Shown here: piece by piece, positions 16,942-25,944 of the stretch | Layout: each line of letters opens with the position of its first letter | Position numbering within the stretch: the stretch's first letter is position 1 | Assembly: GCA_020636135.1 (NCBI GenBank) | Contig: JACJYK010000001.1 | Location: forward strand, 1,350,501-1,414,500 | Direction: 5' to 3' | From: Lewinellaceae bacterium | GTDB taxonomy: Bacteria > Bacteroidota > Bacteroidia > Chitinophagales > Saprospiraceae | DNA length: 64,000 nucleotides | Notes under the pieces: generated by a model | The model's input: the letters and a program-made list of their open reading frames with translations, nothing else | Told to the model about the DNA's origin: nothing | Databases searched by the model: none | Made by a program: the position numbers and the translations under genes

Positions 16942-19821
16942 TTATTTGATGGTAAATGTCTTCTTGACTTCGTCAGTGCCGGACTTCAGGATTACTTGAT
17001 ACTTGCCGGCCCTCAGATAATATTTACCATTATCCGCAGGCTTGATTTCTTCCTGATCGTCTTCCTTTTTATCCTTGTTGATGGCTGCGGAATATGCATC
17101 GAGTACGGACTCAGAAAATGCAAGATTGTACTCTGGATACTGGATCCCCTTGTTTAAATCCAGCGTTGTCTGGTACAAAACGATGTCATCCATAAGCACC
17201 TGCATATCCGCTTTTTGTGTGTCTTTGCTATAGACCGGTATCTTTAAAGCCGGTTCACGCACGGGGTAATAGGGTGAAAATTGCCTGCCCCAGAAACCAC
17301 TGTACCGCTGTTCTTCCAGATCGAAAAGGGCCAGGTTCTTCGCGATCATTTCCGGATTCAGCTTTTCAACTTCGGAGACATTACCCACATAAAGCGAACG
17401 GCCATGGGTGGCCAGGATCAGGTCGTGATCCCGTGGATGGACGATCAGATCATGGACTGGGACAGCCGGAAGATCCTGGGATAACGCCATGAAGGATGCT
17501 CCTCTGTCGAGGGAAAGATAAGCACCGAGGTCGGTACCCACATAAATGATATCCGGGTTGACCGGATCTTCTTTTACAACATTGATGGGAGCCATGGGCA
17601 AGTCTTTGCCCAATGCTGTCCAGGTGCTGCCAAAATCTTCTGATATAAAGAGATACGGTGTAAAGTCATCCCAGCGGTAGCCATTCAATGCTGCATAAAC
17701 ACGTGATTTTTCATGGGTACTGGCTTGAACACGTACAACCCACAGGTCTTTGGGAAGGCCGGCGCTGATGTTGGTCCAATGTCCGCCACCGTCCTTGGTA
17801 ACATAAACCAGTCCATCATCACTTCCGGTGTACAATAAGCCAAACTGCAGTGGTGACTCATGGATGGTTGTAAGCGTGCCGAATGCCACGTCCCCGGTCT
17901 TGCCCCCGTTCGTAAGGTCACCGGAGATAACTTCAAAATCATCACCCTGGTTCAGGCTTCGGTGAACCATGTTGGATCCCATGTAAAGTATATCCTGATT
18001 ATGGGTGGATAACCAGATCGGCGCCTGCCAGTTCCACCGGAATGGATGTTCACCCAGCTCATGAACCGGTGTTATACGGGTAGGTCTTCGTTTGTTTTTA
18101 TTGGTGCGGAAATAATTGCCAAATTGTGAGCCGGCATAAACGGTTTCATTATCCCGCGTGTCCACCGCTGATTGCATGCCATCACCGCCTCCTATTTCCT
18201 GGAAAGGATACTGACCGTTATCCTGCCATCTGGTGTTCATGGTATTGTTACTGGGTCCGTACCATACGCCATTATCCTGCAACCCGCCGTAGATGTTGTA
18301 TGGCTTCTCCATATCGACGGAGATGTGGTAATACTGTCCTACATTCGGTGTGTTGCATTTGATCCAGCTGGCGCCATTATCGTAGGATATGTTTATACCT
18401 CCGTCGTTGCCCAGGATCAGATGGCCGGCACGGTTAGGGTCAGCCCAAAGCGCATGATGATCGCTGTGCACATTATCGCCATCAATGGATTTCCAGTTTT
18501 TACCTCCGTCATCCGACTTGAGGACCGGAACCCCCAGCACGTACAGCTGATTTGGGTTCTGCGGGGCGACGCGGATCTGTCCGAAATAGTAGCCATAGGA
18601 ATAAAATAATCCATCCAGATAGCCTTCGTGTGTCTTCTGCCAGGTTTTTCCGGCATCTTTGCTGACGTACACTTCGGCGCCGATCACTTCGGTATCAAAA
18701 AGCAGAGCATTAGCATCTTCCAGGTATTCGGCGAGAGCAGCCGGTGCGATTTTACCCTGGCGTACCATGGCTTTCACCGACTGGACCGTATACTTGGCTG
18801 GGAACCGGTTGTCGGATAAAAACTTCTTGAGGGTCTTATCCTTTAGTTCCATGAAGCCCTCTTTGGACATCTCTTTCAGACTTGCTTTGGTTAACACATC
18901 CGGTTCTTTTTTCTCCTCGCTGGGGCGCCGGTTGTAATTATCCACGATGGCATAGAGATAAAGCTGATTACCGGCACGAACGGCATCCATACCGATACGG
19001 CCGACACCGTCACCGGTGGGAAATCCACTGCCCTCATTCGTAAGAAGGGTCCAGGACTTACCTCCATTGGTACTCTTATAGATGCCTGAGCCACTGCCTG
19101 CTTCCACGAAGTTCCAGGCTCTGCGTTCACGATGCCAGGTGGCGGCATACAAAATATTGCTCTTGCCCGGCTCCTGAATAAGTTCAATAGCGCCAGTGTT
19201 GTCATCGACAAATAAGGTTTGCTGCCATGTTTTTCCTCCATCGTTGGTAACATAGACGCCTCTTTCCGGATTGGGTGAATACAGATGGCCCAGAACGGCG
19301 ACGACCACGTGATCCGGGTTTTTCGGATCGAGGATTATTCTGCCAATGTGCTGACTTTCCGGTAAACCCATAAAATGCCAGGTCTTTCCATTGTCTGTGC
19401 TTTTGTAAATGCCGTTTCCGGCATAGGAAGACCGGCTGCTGTTGTTTTCTCCGCTGCCCAGCCAGATGATATTGCGTGACCAGTCTACGGCAATGTCACC
19501 AATGGCAATGACGTCCTCATGGTCAAACACCGGAGTGAAAGATGTTCCGTTATTCTCCGTTTTCCACAAACCTCCGGAGGCGTAGGCTACATAGAAATGA
19601 CTCGGATCGGTGGGACTGATATCAATATCGACCACCCTTCCACTGAATATGGTGGGCCCGATGGCTTCAAATGGTACTCCCGTAACGAGTGAACGATCTA
19701 CCAGAGCTTGATTTTGACTCCGGGCTTTCATCCGGTCTCCTGCTGGGGTGGGTCCAGGCTGGGCCATTGCTATGTAAGAAAAGAGTATACAGGGTAGTAA
19801 GAGCTGAATCCGAAACTTCAT
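16942..19821 (-). CDS. Sortilin/VPS10-type beta-propeller protein (annotated glycosyl hydrolase)
   Basis: A 959-residue exported protein with a signal peptide ending near AMAQP. Many BNR/Asp-box repeats are visible (for example YKSTDNGKTW, YVTNDGGKTWQ, YKSTNGGKSW, YVSKDAGKTWQ, YVTKDGGGHW, FISEDFGSTW, YLSLDRGASF), building one or two large beta-propellers across residues 60-800. The tail LATHGRSLYVGNV then a helical stretch is typical of the Bacteroidota proteins annotated as VPS10 domain or glycosyl hydrolase. No catalytic residues can be assigned, so the hydrolase label is only by family custom. It begins 25 nt after the terminator of the upstream ECF operon and so has its own, unidentified promoter. 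Confidence 0.85.
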   Translation of the reverse strand: MKFRIQLLLPCILFSYIAMAQPGPTPAGDRMKARSQNQALVDRSLVTGVPFEAIGPTIFSGRVVDIDISPTDPSHFYVAYASGGLWKTENNGTSFTPVFDHEDVIAIGDIAVDWSRNIIWLGSGENNSSRSSYAGNGIYKSTDNGKTWHFMGLPESQHIGRIILDPKNPDHVVVAVLGHLYSPNPERGVYVTNDGGKTWQQTLFVDDNTGAIELIQEPGKSNILYAATWHRERRAWNFVEAGSGSGIYKSTNGGKSWTLLTNEGSGFPTGDGVGRIGMDAVRAGNQLYLYAIVDNYNRRPSEEKKEPDVLTKASLKEMSKEGFMELKDKTLKKFLSDNRFPAKYTVQSVKAMVRQGKIAPAALAEYLEDANALLFDTEVIGAEVYVSKDAGKTWQKTHEGYLDGLFYSYGYYFGQIRVAPQNPNQLYVLGVPVLKSDDGGKNWKSIDGDNVHSDHHALWADPNRAGHLILGNDGGINISYDNGASWIKCNTPNVGQYYHISVDMEKPYNIYGGLQDNGVWYGPSNNTMNTRWQDNGQYPFQEIGGGDGMQSAVDTRDNETVYAGSQFGNYFRTNKNKRRPTRITPVHELGEHPFRWNWQAPIWLSTHNQDILYMGSNMVHRSLNQGDDFEVISGDLTNGGKTGDVAFGTLTTIHESPLQFGLLYTGSDDGLVYVTKDGGGHWTNISAGLPKDLWVVRVQASTHEKSRVYAALNGYRWDDFTPYLFISEDFGSTWTALGKDLPMAPINVVKEDPVNPDIIYVGTDLGAYLSLDRGASFMALSQDLPAVPVHDLIVHPRDHDLILATHGRSLYVGNVSEVEKLNPEMIAKNLALFDLEEQRYSGFWGRQFSPYYPVREPALKIPVYSKDTQKADMQVLMDDIVLYQTTLDLNKGIQYPEYNLAFSESVLDAYSAAINKDKKEDDQEEIKPADNGKYYLRAGKYQVILKSGTDEVKKTFTIK

Positions 19822-19845
19822 CGATATGGTTTATGGTCGATTTGG

Positions 19846-19883
19846 AAAAAAAAGAATGCCTGAGATAAAGATATCCCAGGCAT
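19846..19883 (-). terminator. Rho-independent terminator of the sigma/DUF4252 operon
   Basis: Read on the minus strand, ATGCCTG (19883-19877) pairs with CAGGCAT (19862-19856), with an inner GATA/TATC stem. It is followed by TTC and eight T residues (19853-19846). It lies 28 nt after the stop of the last DUF4252 gene and just before the next gene's start, separating the two transcripts. Confidence 0.88.
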
Positions 19884-19911
19884 CCATTATATCCAAAGTA
19901 TGTATTCAGAA

Positions 19912-20412
19912 TCAACGTGCCGATACGACCATATGATCTTTAAGGTTATTCAGGTCATCTTGATTGAATCGACCCTTCAACTGGAAAAGTAGAAGATTGT
20001 CCTCGTCTCCACCCTGGATCAACAGGATCAGCTGATCCCGGTGTTTTGGATCTTCCTTCAGGAACAGATGAACTTCATCACCGTCATCGCGGACCATAAA
20101 CAAGGTTTCAAAGCCTTCCCGGTTGAGGTCTTTTTTCAGGAATCTCAGATCCGAATTCAGGCCATCTACATGCTGGTCAAGGATCAGAAAACGCAAGGAA
20201 GAGATCCGGTTGGATAGAGAAGCCAGGGAGGGCTCTTCTTTGGCTGCGATATCAATTCCAATTCGGGCTATGAAGCCGGGGAAAGAAAGCTGCAAGGCGT
20301 TATCGTATCCTTTGTAATAGGAGATGAATTCATCAACTGCACTTTGTGCTTTGGACTGGGTTACAAAGAGAAGGGATAAAAAAGTCAGGTTTAGCAGAAT
20401 GAATTTTTTCAT
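19912..20412 (-). CDS. DUF4252 domain protein (second copy)
   Basis: A 166-residue exported protein with a signal peptide ending near SKAQS. The DUF4252 pattern is seen in LSFPGFIARIGIDIA, SLRFLILDQ, FETLFMVRDDGDEVHLFLKED and the final strand. It is paralogous to the gene 1 nt upstream (20414-20944): both share the layout signal peptide - helix - LMxVRDGD-xVxFWxKED - strand. DUF4252 proteins are Bacteroidota envelope proteins of unknown function, often next to ECF sigma factors. Confidence 0.87.
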   Translation of the reverse strand: MKKFILLNLTFLSLLFVTQSKAQSAVDEFISYYKGYDNALQLSFPGFIARIGIDIAAKEEPSLASLSNRISSLRFLILDQHVDGLNSDLRFLKKDLNREGFETLFMVRDDGDEVHLFLKEDPKHRDQLILLIQGGDEDNLLLFQLKGRFNQDDLNNLKDHMVVSAR

Positions 20413-20413
20413 G

Positions 20414-20944
20414 TCAGTCGTTTTTTTGCTTTTTATCTAAATCTTCCAGGTGTTCCATGCCTTTGACATCCATTTTGTCAGAAAGCTTGGAGATCTTTTT
20501 CAGGTCGATATTTCCTACAAAACTGATCAGGGCAAAGTCCTCTCCGCCAACCAAGAGCAGTAATTCATTGATGCGGTTGGAGTTGGCGGGATCTTCTTTC
20601 ACCCAGAATCGTACATTGGAATCCCCATCGCGTACGGTCATGAGCGTTTCGTATTCCTTGGTGTTCAGGATGTTCATAGCCTCCTGATAATACTTTTGAC
20701 CATCGTTGTCGCGGGACAATATCCTGAGACCTTTCAGGTCCTTGAGGACGTCCTTAGTATCCTGGTCCATGTCATCCACGTCCAGTTTGGATACCAGGTC
20801 AAACATCTTTGGGCTGATATACACGACGGAGAAAGACTCGTCATTCAGGTATTTGTCAAAATATTTGCTGATGGCATCGGCTTGTGCCATAGACGCAGTG
20901 ACTCCAAAAACCAGGAGTCCACATGCTATTAGGAACTTTTTCAT
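20414..20944 (-). CDS. DUF4252 domain protein (first copy)
   Basis: A 176-residue exported protein with a signal peptide ending near SMAQ. Core: VVYISPKMFDLVSKLDVDD, LRILSRDNDGQKYYQEAM, LMTVRDGDSNVRFWVKED. It has a charged C-terminal tail rich in Asp and Lys (LEDLDKKQKND) that its paralogue lacks. It sits between the anti-sigma gene and the second DUF4252, with 1 nt to the latter, so the four genes form one operon. It is probably a target or sensor component of the sigma system; this is inferred from position only. Confidence 0.87.
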   Translation of the reverse strand: MKKFLIACGLLVFGVTASMAQADAISKYFDKYLNDESFSVVYISPKMFDLVSKLDVDDMDQDTKDVLKDLKGLRILSRDNDGQKYYQEAMNILNTKEYETLMTVRDGDSNVRFWVKEDPANSNRINELLLLVGGEDFALISFVGNIDLKKISKLSDKMDVKGMEHLEDLDKKQKND

Positions 20945-20985
20945 GATTGAATCCGAATTTTGATTTGTTTATGAATCAGGTTTAG

Positions 20986-21447
20986 TTATTCTCTAATGAT
21001 TTGAAGTTTGTCAAGTTCCTGGATGCTTTCCATGGACTTGGTTCCTTCGTGCATTTTATTACTGACCATGGCCAGGGCTGCTTTTGTGGTCTCCCATGCT
21101 ACCCTGGGATCTTCATACGTATCCCGGCTGGGCCTGTGCTCGTAATGAAAAGTGGTCCACACCACACCGCAAAACACTGCAGCAACCGCTGCTGCGCGAG
21201 ACCATAGAATAATACGTCTGGCCGTCGGACGAGGCGATTGTTCCAGATGTTTGGTATAATCCCGGGATGTGGACATCTGACGAGCTTCCTGTAAAAACTG
21301 GAAATAGATGGCGTCAGCCGTTTCATCTTCCATTGGCAAATCCTCTTCACCAAAGTGTTGTAGCAGGATTTTTTCTTCCTCCTGTGTGGACTCTCCGGCC
21401 CAGTATTTCCGCAGGAGTTCTTGCATGGATTTATTTGGCGCTGTCAT
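20986..21447 (-). CDS. Putative membrane anti-sigma factor
   Basis: About 153 residues. The cytoplasmic N-terminal part (MQELLRKYWAGESTQEEEKILLQHF) has the length and charge pattern of Bacteroidota anti-sigma N-termini. One transmembrane segment follows (IILWSRAAAVAAVFCGVVWTTF, about 80-100), then a short periplasmic tail ending LDKLQIIRE. There is no zinc-binding HxxxCxxC motif. The start is uncertain: ATG 21447 overlaps the sigma gene by 17 nt, ATG 21426 lies 4 nt after it, and 21465 is also open. The role is inferred from linkage to the ECF sigma factor. Confidence 0.68.
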   Translation of the reverse strand: MTAPNKSMQELLRKYWAGESTQEEEKILLQHFGEEDLPMEDETADAIYFQFLQEARQMSTSRDYTKHLEQSPRPTARRIILWSRAAAVAAVFCGVVWTTFHYEHRPSRDTYEDPRVAWETTKAALAMVSNKMHEGTKSMESIQELDKLQIIRE

Positions 21448-21940
21448 AAGCTTGTAATTGTTCAATTTGTTTACGAATAGTGGTCCTGGCCCGGAACAGG
21501 TTTATCTTGACCTGGTTCAGGGTCAGATTCAGCATTTCTGCGATTTCCTGGTAGGCGTATCCTTCGATATCCCGCAGGTGCATCACATCCCTTTGCTGTT
21601 CTGGCAACTCATTCATCATGTTTTGTATCCGCTGGAAGAGGTCTTTTTTGGTTAATGCCAGATCAGGGGTGTGATCATGCGATTCAAATTGCCTCACTCC
21701 ATCCAGCCCTTCTGTTCTGCGGTGTTTTGAACGCAGATGATCAATCGAGATATTCCGCGTCAGCTGCATACACCAGGCTTCCACATTTTGGATCTTGTCC
21801 AGGTAGTCTTTCTGTTTCCACAATTTGATCCAGACTTCCTGAACGACATCCTCAGCCTCTTCTACGCTGCCTACCATCCGCAATGCGAAGCGGAATAATT
21901 TGTCCTGAATTGGTGTGATGAGTTCTTTTATCGCATCCAT
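21431..21940 (-). CDS. ECF-type RNA polymerase sigma factor
   Basis: A 169-residue sigma-70 family group IV factor. Region 2 (FRFALRMVGSVEEAEDVVQEVWIKLWK, about 16-42) binds core polymerase and the -10 element. Region 4 (LPEQQRDVMHLRDIEGYAYQEIAEMLNLT, about 118-146) is a helix-turn-helix for -35 recognition. It is first in an operon with the putative anti-sigma and two DUF4252 genes. No canonical TAnnTTTG box lies upstream, so it may be self-transcribed, which cannot be judged from one site. Confidence 0.95.
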   Translation of the reverse strand: MDAIKELITPIQDKLFRFALRMVGSVEEAEDVVQEVWIKLWKQKDYLDKIQNVEAWCMQLTRNISIDHLRSKHRRTEGLDGVRQFESHDHTPDLALTKKDLFQRIQNMMNELPEQQRDVMHLRDIEGYAYQEIAEMLNLTLNQVKINLFRARTTIRKQIEQLQAYDSAK

Positions 21941-22285
21941 GGTATTAGAAGATCGAATGAAAATGGAATTGGTTACATAAAAATTAACTATTCAGTGACA
22001 TAATATGACGATCCAGCAGGTGCAGTTGTGGATAACCTGGTCTAAATCATTTGCCGGGCGAATTAAATGCAGTCAATTCCTATTCTGTCTGATGGACACC
22101 GCGAGCGTATCATCCCCCCGATTCGATGGGCATGGGAGGAGAAAGATGCCCCTGGATTACAGTAGACGGGTTCCGGTTTGCCAGAGGAATGGGGCAGCAT
22201 GAACGATTTGCCTGGCGTTTCTGTTTTTTAGGCAGTTTGAATAACCGCACGCACTTACGGTAATTCTCCTACTTTTGCATAGACT
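21941..22285. other. Divergent intergenic region, 345 nt
   Basis: It lies between the ECF sigma operon (leftward) and the LptF/G gene (rightward). The only signal found is a perfect -7 box TACTTTTG at 22270-22277. A 65-codon open frame at 22005-22202 has no recognisable composition or start context and is not annotated. The rest shows nothing interpretable. Confidence 0.6.
22270..22277 (+). promoter_or_regulatory. -7 promoter box for the LptF/G-PAP2 operon
   Basis: TACTTTTG matches TAnnTTTG exactly and ends 8 nt before ATG 22286. Transcription would start near 22282-22283, giving a 2-4 nt leader. No -33 TTTG is found at 19-21 nt. Confidence 0.5.
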
Positions 22286-23881
22286 ATGTTCAAGTTAAAG
22301 CGGATCGATACATTACTGGTTAATTCTTTCTTACCTCCCTTTGCATTGTCGTTCCTCATTGCATTGTTTGTGCTGGTCATGCAGACCATCTTCATCTACA
22401 TGGATGATCTGATGGGGAAAGGATTAGGGCTGTTCATACTGGTCGAGATGATCTTTTATTTATCGGTCAAATTATTTCCTCTTGCACTGGCTATCGCCGT
22501 TCTGCTCGCCTCGGTTTTGGTTTTTGGCAATATGGGCGAGAAATATGAATTATCCAGTCTGAAATCTGCAGGTGTGTCCCTGCTGCGAACCATGCAGCCA
22601 CTGATCTACCTGGTTACCTTAATCAGTGTGCTCTCTTATCTAAGCAATGATTACCTGTCACCGATCGCCAATTTGCAGTTTCATTCCCGGATGTGGGACA
22701 TCCGAAAACAAAAGCCTGCTCTGGCCATTGAACCGGGCATCTTCAATGAAGACTTTATGAACACCGCCATCTGGGTACAGGAAAAAGGCGTAAACCAGCG
22801 TGACATCAACAATGTATACATCTACAATCAGGATCGCAATGAAGCGAATATTGACATGATCCATTCAAAGACGGGTGAGATGTTCATTACTGGCGATGGG
22901 AGGTATTTTGTCATGTCACTCCATGACGGGCACATGTATAACGAACAAAACCGGCGTGTCACCAATGACAATAAAATATCCTATCCGTTTGTGCGGGTTA
23001 ATTTTAAAAACTGGCACAAAGCCAACGACATGTCTGAATTTGATTTGGATATGACGGATCAGGATCTGTTCAAATCCCATCAATACATGAAGACCAGCCG
23101 TGAGCTTATTTTGGATGTGGATACATTCAATCAGCAGCTGGCCAATGTCAATCCCACTTTACTTGAAAAATATCCCAATTTTATCACGGGTGTCGATACC
23201 TCCAAGAGTGAGAACTGGAAGGAGAATGCGATGGCATCGCTGAAGAATGGCGATAATATACCCAATGGGTTGCCACGGGATATCATCATGGACAGGATGA
23301 AACAAAAGACCGATGTGCCAACCGATGAAGCGAACGAATACTACATTGGCCGATATGCCCCCCCGGTCGAACTGGTTACCGGAAGTGTCGGGCCGGGCCA
23401 TTTGGAAAAGCATTTCGCAAGAGGTGAATACTCCCGCCTCTTCTATGCTGCGCAATCCAAAAGCAGCCGTATCGTCCAGGAAATTTTAAGCCGCGAAGCA
23501 GAGAAACGCAACCTGGAGGAACGCAAAGCGAAATTCCTGTTTGAATTGCATTCCAAATTTGCTCTGGCAATTGCCTGTCTGATCTTTTTGTTCATAGGAG
23601 CACCTATGGGGGCCATCGTGCGCAAGGGAGGCTTTGGATTTCCTTTTTTGATCTCCATTTTCTTCTTTGCCCTCTTCATCATTTTGTCGATCATGATGCG
23701 TAAGATGGCAGAATCGTTGGCCATCAATCCCGTTCTCGGAGCCTGGCTGCCGGTAATCATCATCTTTGCCATGGGTTTCACCCTTACGCTGCGTGCCATG
23801 CGTGATTCCAAACTGATGAATCTGGATACGTACACACAGGGCTTCCAAAAATTCTTTGCCAAACTGTTTCAATGGAGTTAA
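22286..23881 (+). CDS. LptF/LptG family permease
   Basis: A 531-residue inner-membrane permease of the YjgP/YjgQ family. With LptB it forms the ABC transporter that extracts lipopolysaccharide from the inner membrane. It has an N-terminal helix pair (FLPPFALSFLIALFVLVMQ, about 15-35; further segments at 55-75 and 105-125), a long periplasmic beta-jellyroll region (about 130-400), and C-terminal helices (ALAIACLIFLFIGAPMGAIVRKGG, about 430-455, then two more). GAPMGAIVRKGGFG is the family signature. F and G cannot be told apart here. It overlaps the PAP2 gene by 10 nt. Confidence 0.93.
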   Translation: MFKLKRIDTLLVNSFLPPFALSFLIALFVLVMQTIFIYMDDLMGKGLGLFILVEMIFYLSVKLFPLALAIAVLLASVLVFGNMGEKYELSSLKSAGVSLLRTMQPLIYLVTLISVLSYLSNDYLSPIANLQFHSRMWDIRKQKPALAIEPGIFNEDFMNTAIWVQEKGVNQRDINNVYIYNQDRNEANIDMIHSKTGEMFITGDGRYFVMSLHDGHMYNEQNRRVTNDNKISYPFVRVNFKNWHKANDMSEFDLDMTDQDLFKSHQYMKTSRELILDVDTFNQQLANVNPTLLEKYPNFITGVDTSKSENWKENAMASLKNGDNIPNGLPRDIIMDRMKQKTDVPTDEANEYYIGRYAPPVELVTGSVGPGHLEKHFARGEYSRLFYAAQSKSSRIVQEILSREAEKRNLEERKAKFLFELHSKFALAIACLIFLFIGAPMGAIVRKGGFGFPFLISIFFFALFIILSIMMRKMAESLAINPVLGAWLPVIIIFAMGFTLTLRAMRDSKLMNLDTYTQGFQKFFAKLFQWS

Positions 23882-24522
23882 GGTCCCTGGTCATTTTTTC
23901 CTTGCTGATCCTGTCACTATGGCTTGCATCACTGGCTGCATTAAACCATTATCCGGTGGGCACCGAATTGGATCATATCCAGCTCATCAGGACACCGGCA
24001 GCCGATTTTACCTTCAAATGGATCACCAGGCTGGGGGAGGTGTGGATTTATTTTATAGTGGCTATCTATTTTGGTTTGCACCGTCGGTTTGGCAAGGTAG
24101 GACAGGTGGCCTTATTGGGTTCACTGGTTATGGTATTAAGTATGGCTTTAAAGCTGTATTTCGCACATCCCAGGCCGGCCCTTGCCTGGGCCGGATTTGG
24201 TCAAATGGCCTCCATCCCGGGGGTGACCTGGAGAGCGACGCTGGATTCATTTCCTTCCGGGCATACCATGTCTGCCGTTGTCATCTTCGGATGGTTGGCG
24301 CTGCGAAGCCGTAATGGATTCTTCGCCGCCCTGTCAGCGCTGACAGCCGGATTGGTGGGTTTTTCGCGGATTTATCTTGCGGAGCATTTTCTTAAAGATG
24401 TCAGTATGGGATTGATCACCGGACTGGCATTGCTTTGGATTTACTGGAGGGTACAGTGGGCGCTGGATCCTGGCCGGCATGCAAAGCCAGGGATATCATC
24501 AGATCATTCCTCTTCGAAATAA
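23872..24522 (+). CDS. PAP2-family membrane phosphatase
   Basis: A 216-residue integral membrane phosphatase. All three motifs of the acid phosphatase/vanadium haloperoxidase superfamily are visible: KLYFAHPRP (about 101-109), PSGHT (about 130-134) and SRIYLAEHFLKDV (about 164-176), containing the catalytic His residues. About six hydrophobic segments. Likely substrates are undecaprenyl pyrophosphate or lipid A phosphates. Co-transcription with an LPS transport permease (10-nt overlap) fits a role in envelope lipid recycling, but this is inference. The 3' end overlaps the convergent xseB. Confidence 0.92.
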   Translation: MELRSLVIFSLLILSLWLASLAALNHYPVGTELDHIQLIRTPAADFTFKWITRLGEVWIYFIVAIYFGLHRRFGKVGQVALLGSLVMVLSMALKLYFAHPRPALAWAGFGQMASIPGVTWRATLDSFPSGHTMSAVVIFGWLALRSRNGFFAALSALTAGLVGFSRIYLAEHFLKDVSMGLITGLALLWIYWRVQWALDPGRHAKPGISSDHSSSK

Positions 24523-24695
24523 TCTTCCAGTTGGCGTTCAGTGGTGCGAAGCCGGTCCCGGCAATAATTCAATAATTGCTGTGACTCTTCAACCAGCTTT
24601 GGTAAATCATCGACAGCAACCTCCTGGGATTCCAGCATTTTTAGGATGGCTTGTAGTCGCCGGTAAGCCTCCTGGTACGTTTTTATTCCTTTCAT
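24504..24695 (-). CDS. xseB: Exodeoxyribonuclease VII small subunit
   Basis: A 63-residue helical protein; with XseA it degrades single-stranded DNA. Pattern YQEAYRRLQAILKMLESQEVAVDDLPKLVEE matches XseB. ATG 24695 overlaps the xseA stop (ATGA), the usual coupled arrangement. An acidic end (LEDYFEEE) is typical. Confidence 0.93.
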   Translation of the reverse strand: MKGIKTYQEAYRRLQAILKMLESQEVAVDDLPKLVEESQQLLNYCRDRLRTTERQLEDYFEEE

Positions 24696-25939
24696 GGTTT
24701 TCTCGATTTAATGGCAGTGACAGTACTGGTGATCTGACCGTCTTTCAGGTAACTCGTAAGTTCATCGCCAGGGCTCACGTCATGAACCGTAAGGAGGGGC
24801 TTTCCGCCAGAAAATACCCAGGCATATCCCTTCTCCATCAGATACAATGGATTCTTCCATTCCAATTGCTCCTCCATCCGCTCCAGTTGATTGTAGAGAT
24901 CACGAAAATAGGATTTCAGAATGGAAGAACGCATTTGTTGAATGTGTTCGATCTGTTGCTGGGCCCTCAAGATGGGTACTTTGATCATCCGGTGCAGATC
25001 GTGGCTGATGGACAGTAAATTTCTGGACTCTGTCTGGATACGTTGATGAATAAGGGAGGTAATGCGTTCAGCGGTTTCTTCAATCAGGCCTTCAAACCGT
25101 GCATTGTGGTCTACGATCAGGTCTGCGACGGCTGTCGGTGTCTTCAGCGAGGAATGTCCGACAAGGTCCAGTATGGTCTGGTCGATATCATGGCCAATTC
25201 CGATAAGTACTGGCAAGGGAAACCAGGCCACTTTCCGTCCCAGGGCCTCACTGTCGAAGGCGGCAAGGTCGAGTTTTGAACCGCCCCCACGCACGATGCA
25301 TACGGCATCAAATTCATCGCTGCGATCTGCTATCTGTTCCAAGGCTTCCGATACTTCGCGCTCCGTGTTGATGCCTTGCATGGCTGCGGAGAAAAGGGTT
25401 ACGTGAAACCGATACCCATAAAGGTTTTCTCCAAGATGATTGAGAAAGTCCTGAAATCCTGCTGCTGTCGATGAGCTGACCATGGCGATGTGCTGAATTA
25501 CAGGAGGCAGGGTGATTTGCTTGTTCTTGCCGATCAGGCCCTCTTTTTGCAAGGCCTCAATAACCCGCAATCGCTTAAGGGCGGCCTGGCCATAGGTGTA
25601 TTGTGCGTCCAGGTCTTCGACGATCAGTTTTAAACCATAACGCTCATTGAATTCCACTTTGATCTTGAGTCGTACTTCCGTACCATCCTGGAGCAGATCA
25701 TCCAACAGGTCAGGATATTTTTTCTCCAGAAAGCGGTATTGGCTGCTCCAGATAGCTGCCTGGGTCTGGGCGATGATCTGATCGCTTTTTTCGTCCTTTT
25801 GAATAAGATCCAAATAGTGATGTCCCCGGGATGATCCTACCTGATTGATCTCCGCGGTGATCCAGATGGCATCGGTAAAATTCAGGGCGATCACCCTGCG
25901 GATGTATTCATTTAATTCAAACAGCGAAAAAGTCTGCAT
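24692..25939 (-). CDS. xseA: Exodeoxyribonuclease VII large subunit
   Basis: Catalytic subunit of exonuclease VII, 415 residues. It has an N-terminal OB-fold (1-105) for single-strand binding, then the catalytic domain with the conserved VIRGGGSKLDLAAFDSE (about 223-238) and IGIGHDIDQTILD (about 251-263) motifs, a coiled-coil-rich middle, and a C-terminal segment. Located 5 nt after the DegQ-type protease gene on the same strand and coupled to xseB. Confidence 0.96.
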   Translation of the reverse strand: MQTFSLFELNEYIRRVIALNFTDAIWITAEINQVGSSRGHHYLDLIQKDEKSDQIIAQTQAAIWSSQYRFLEKKYPDLLDDLLQDGTEVRLKIKVEFNERYGLKLIVEDLDAQYTYGQAALKRLRVIEALQKEGLIGKNKQITLPPVIQHIAMVSSSTAAGFQDFLNHLGENLYGYRFHVTLFSAAMQGINTEREVSEALEQIADRSDEFDAVCIVRGGGSKLDLAAFDSEALGRKVAWFPLPVLIGIGHDIDQTILDLVGHSSLKTPTAVADLIVDHNARFEGLIEETAERITSLIHQRIQTESRNLLSISHDLHRMIKVPILRAQQQIEHIQQMRSSILKSYFRDLYNQLERMEEQLEWKNPLYLMEKGYAWVFSGGKPLLTVHDVSPGDELTSYLKDGQITSTVTAIKSRKP

Positions 25940-25944
25940 AGTGC

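Noticed and set aside
22005..22202. 65-codon open frame in the sigma/LptF intergenic gap
   Set aside because: No recognisable motif, no promoter-start relation and an atypical composition.
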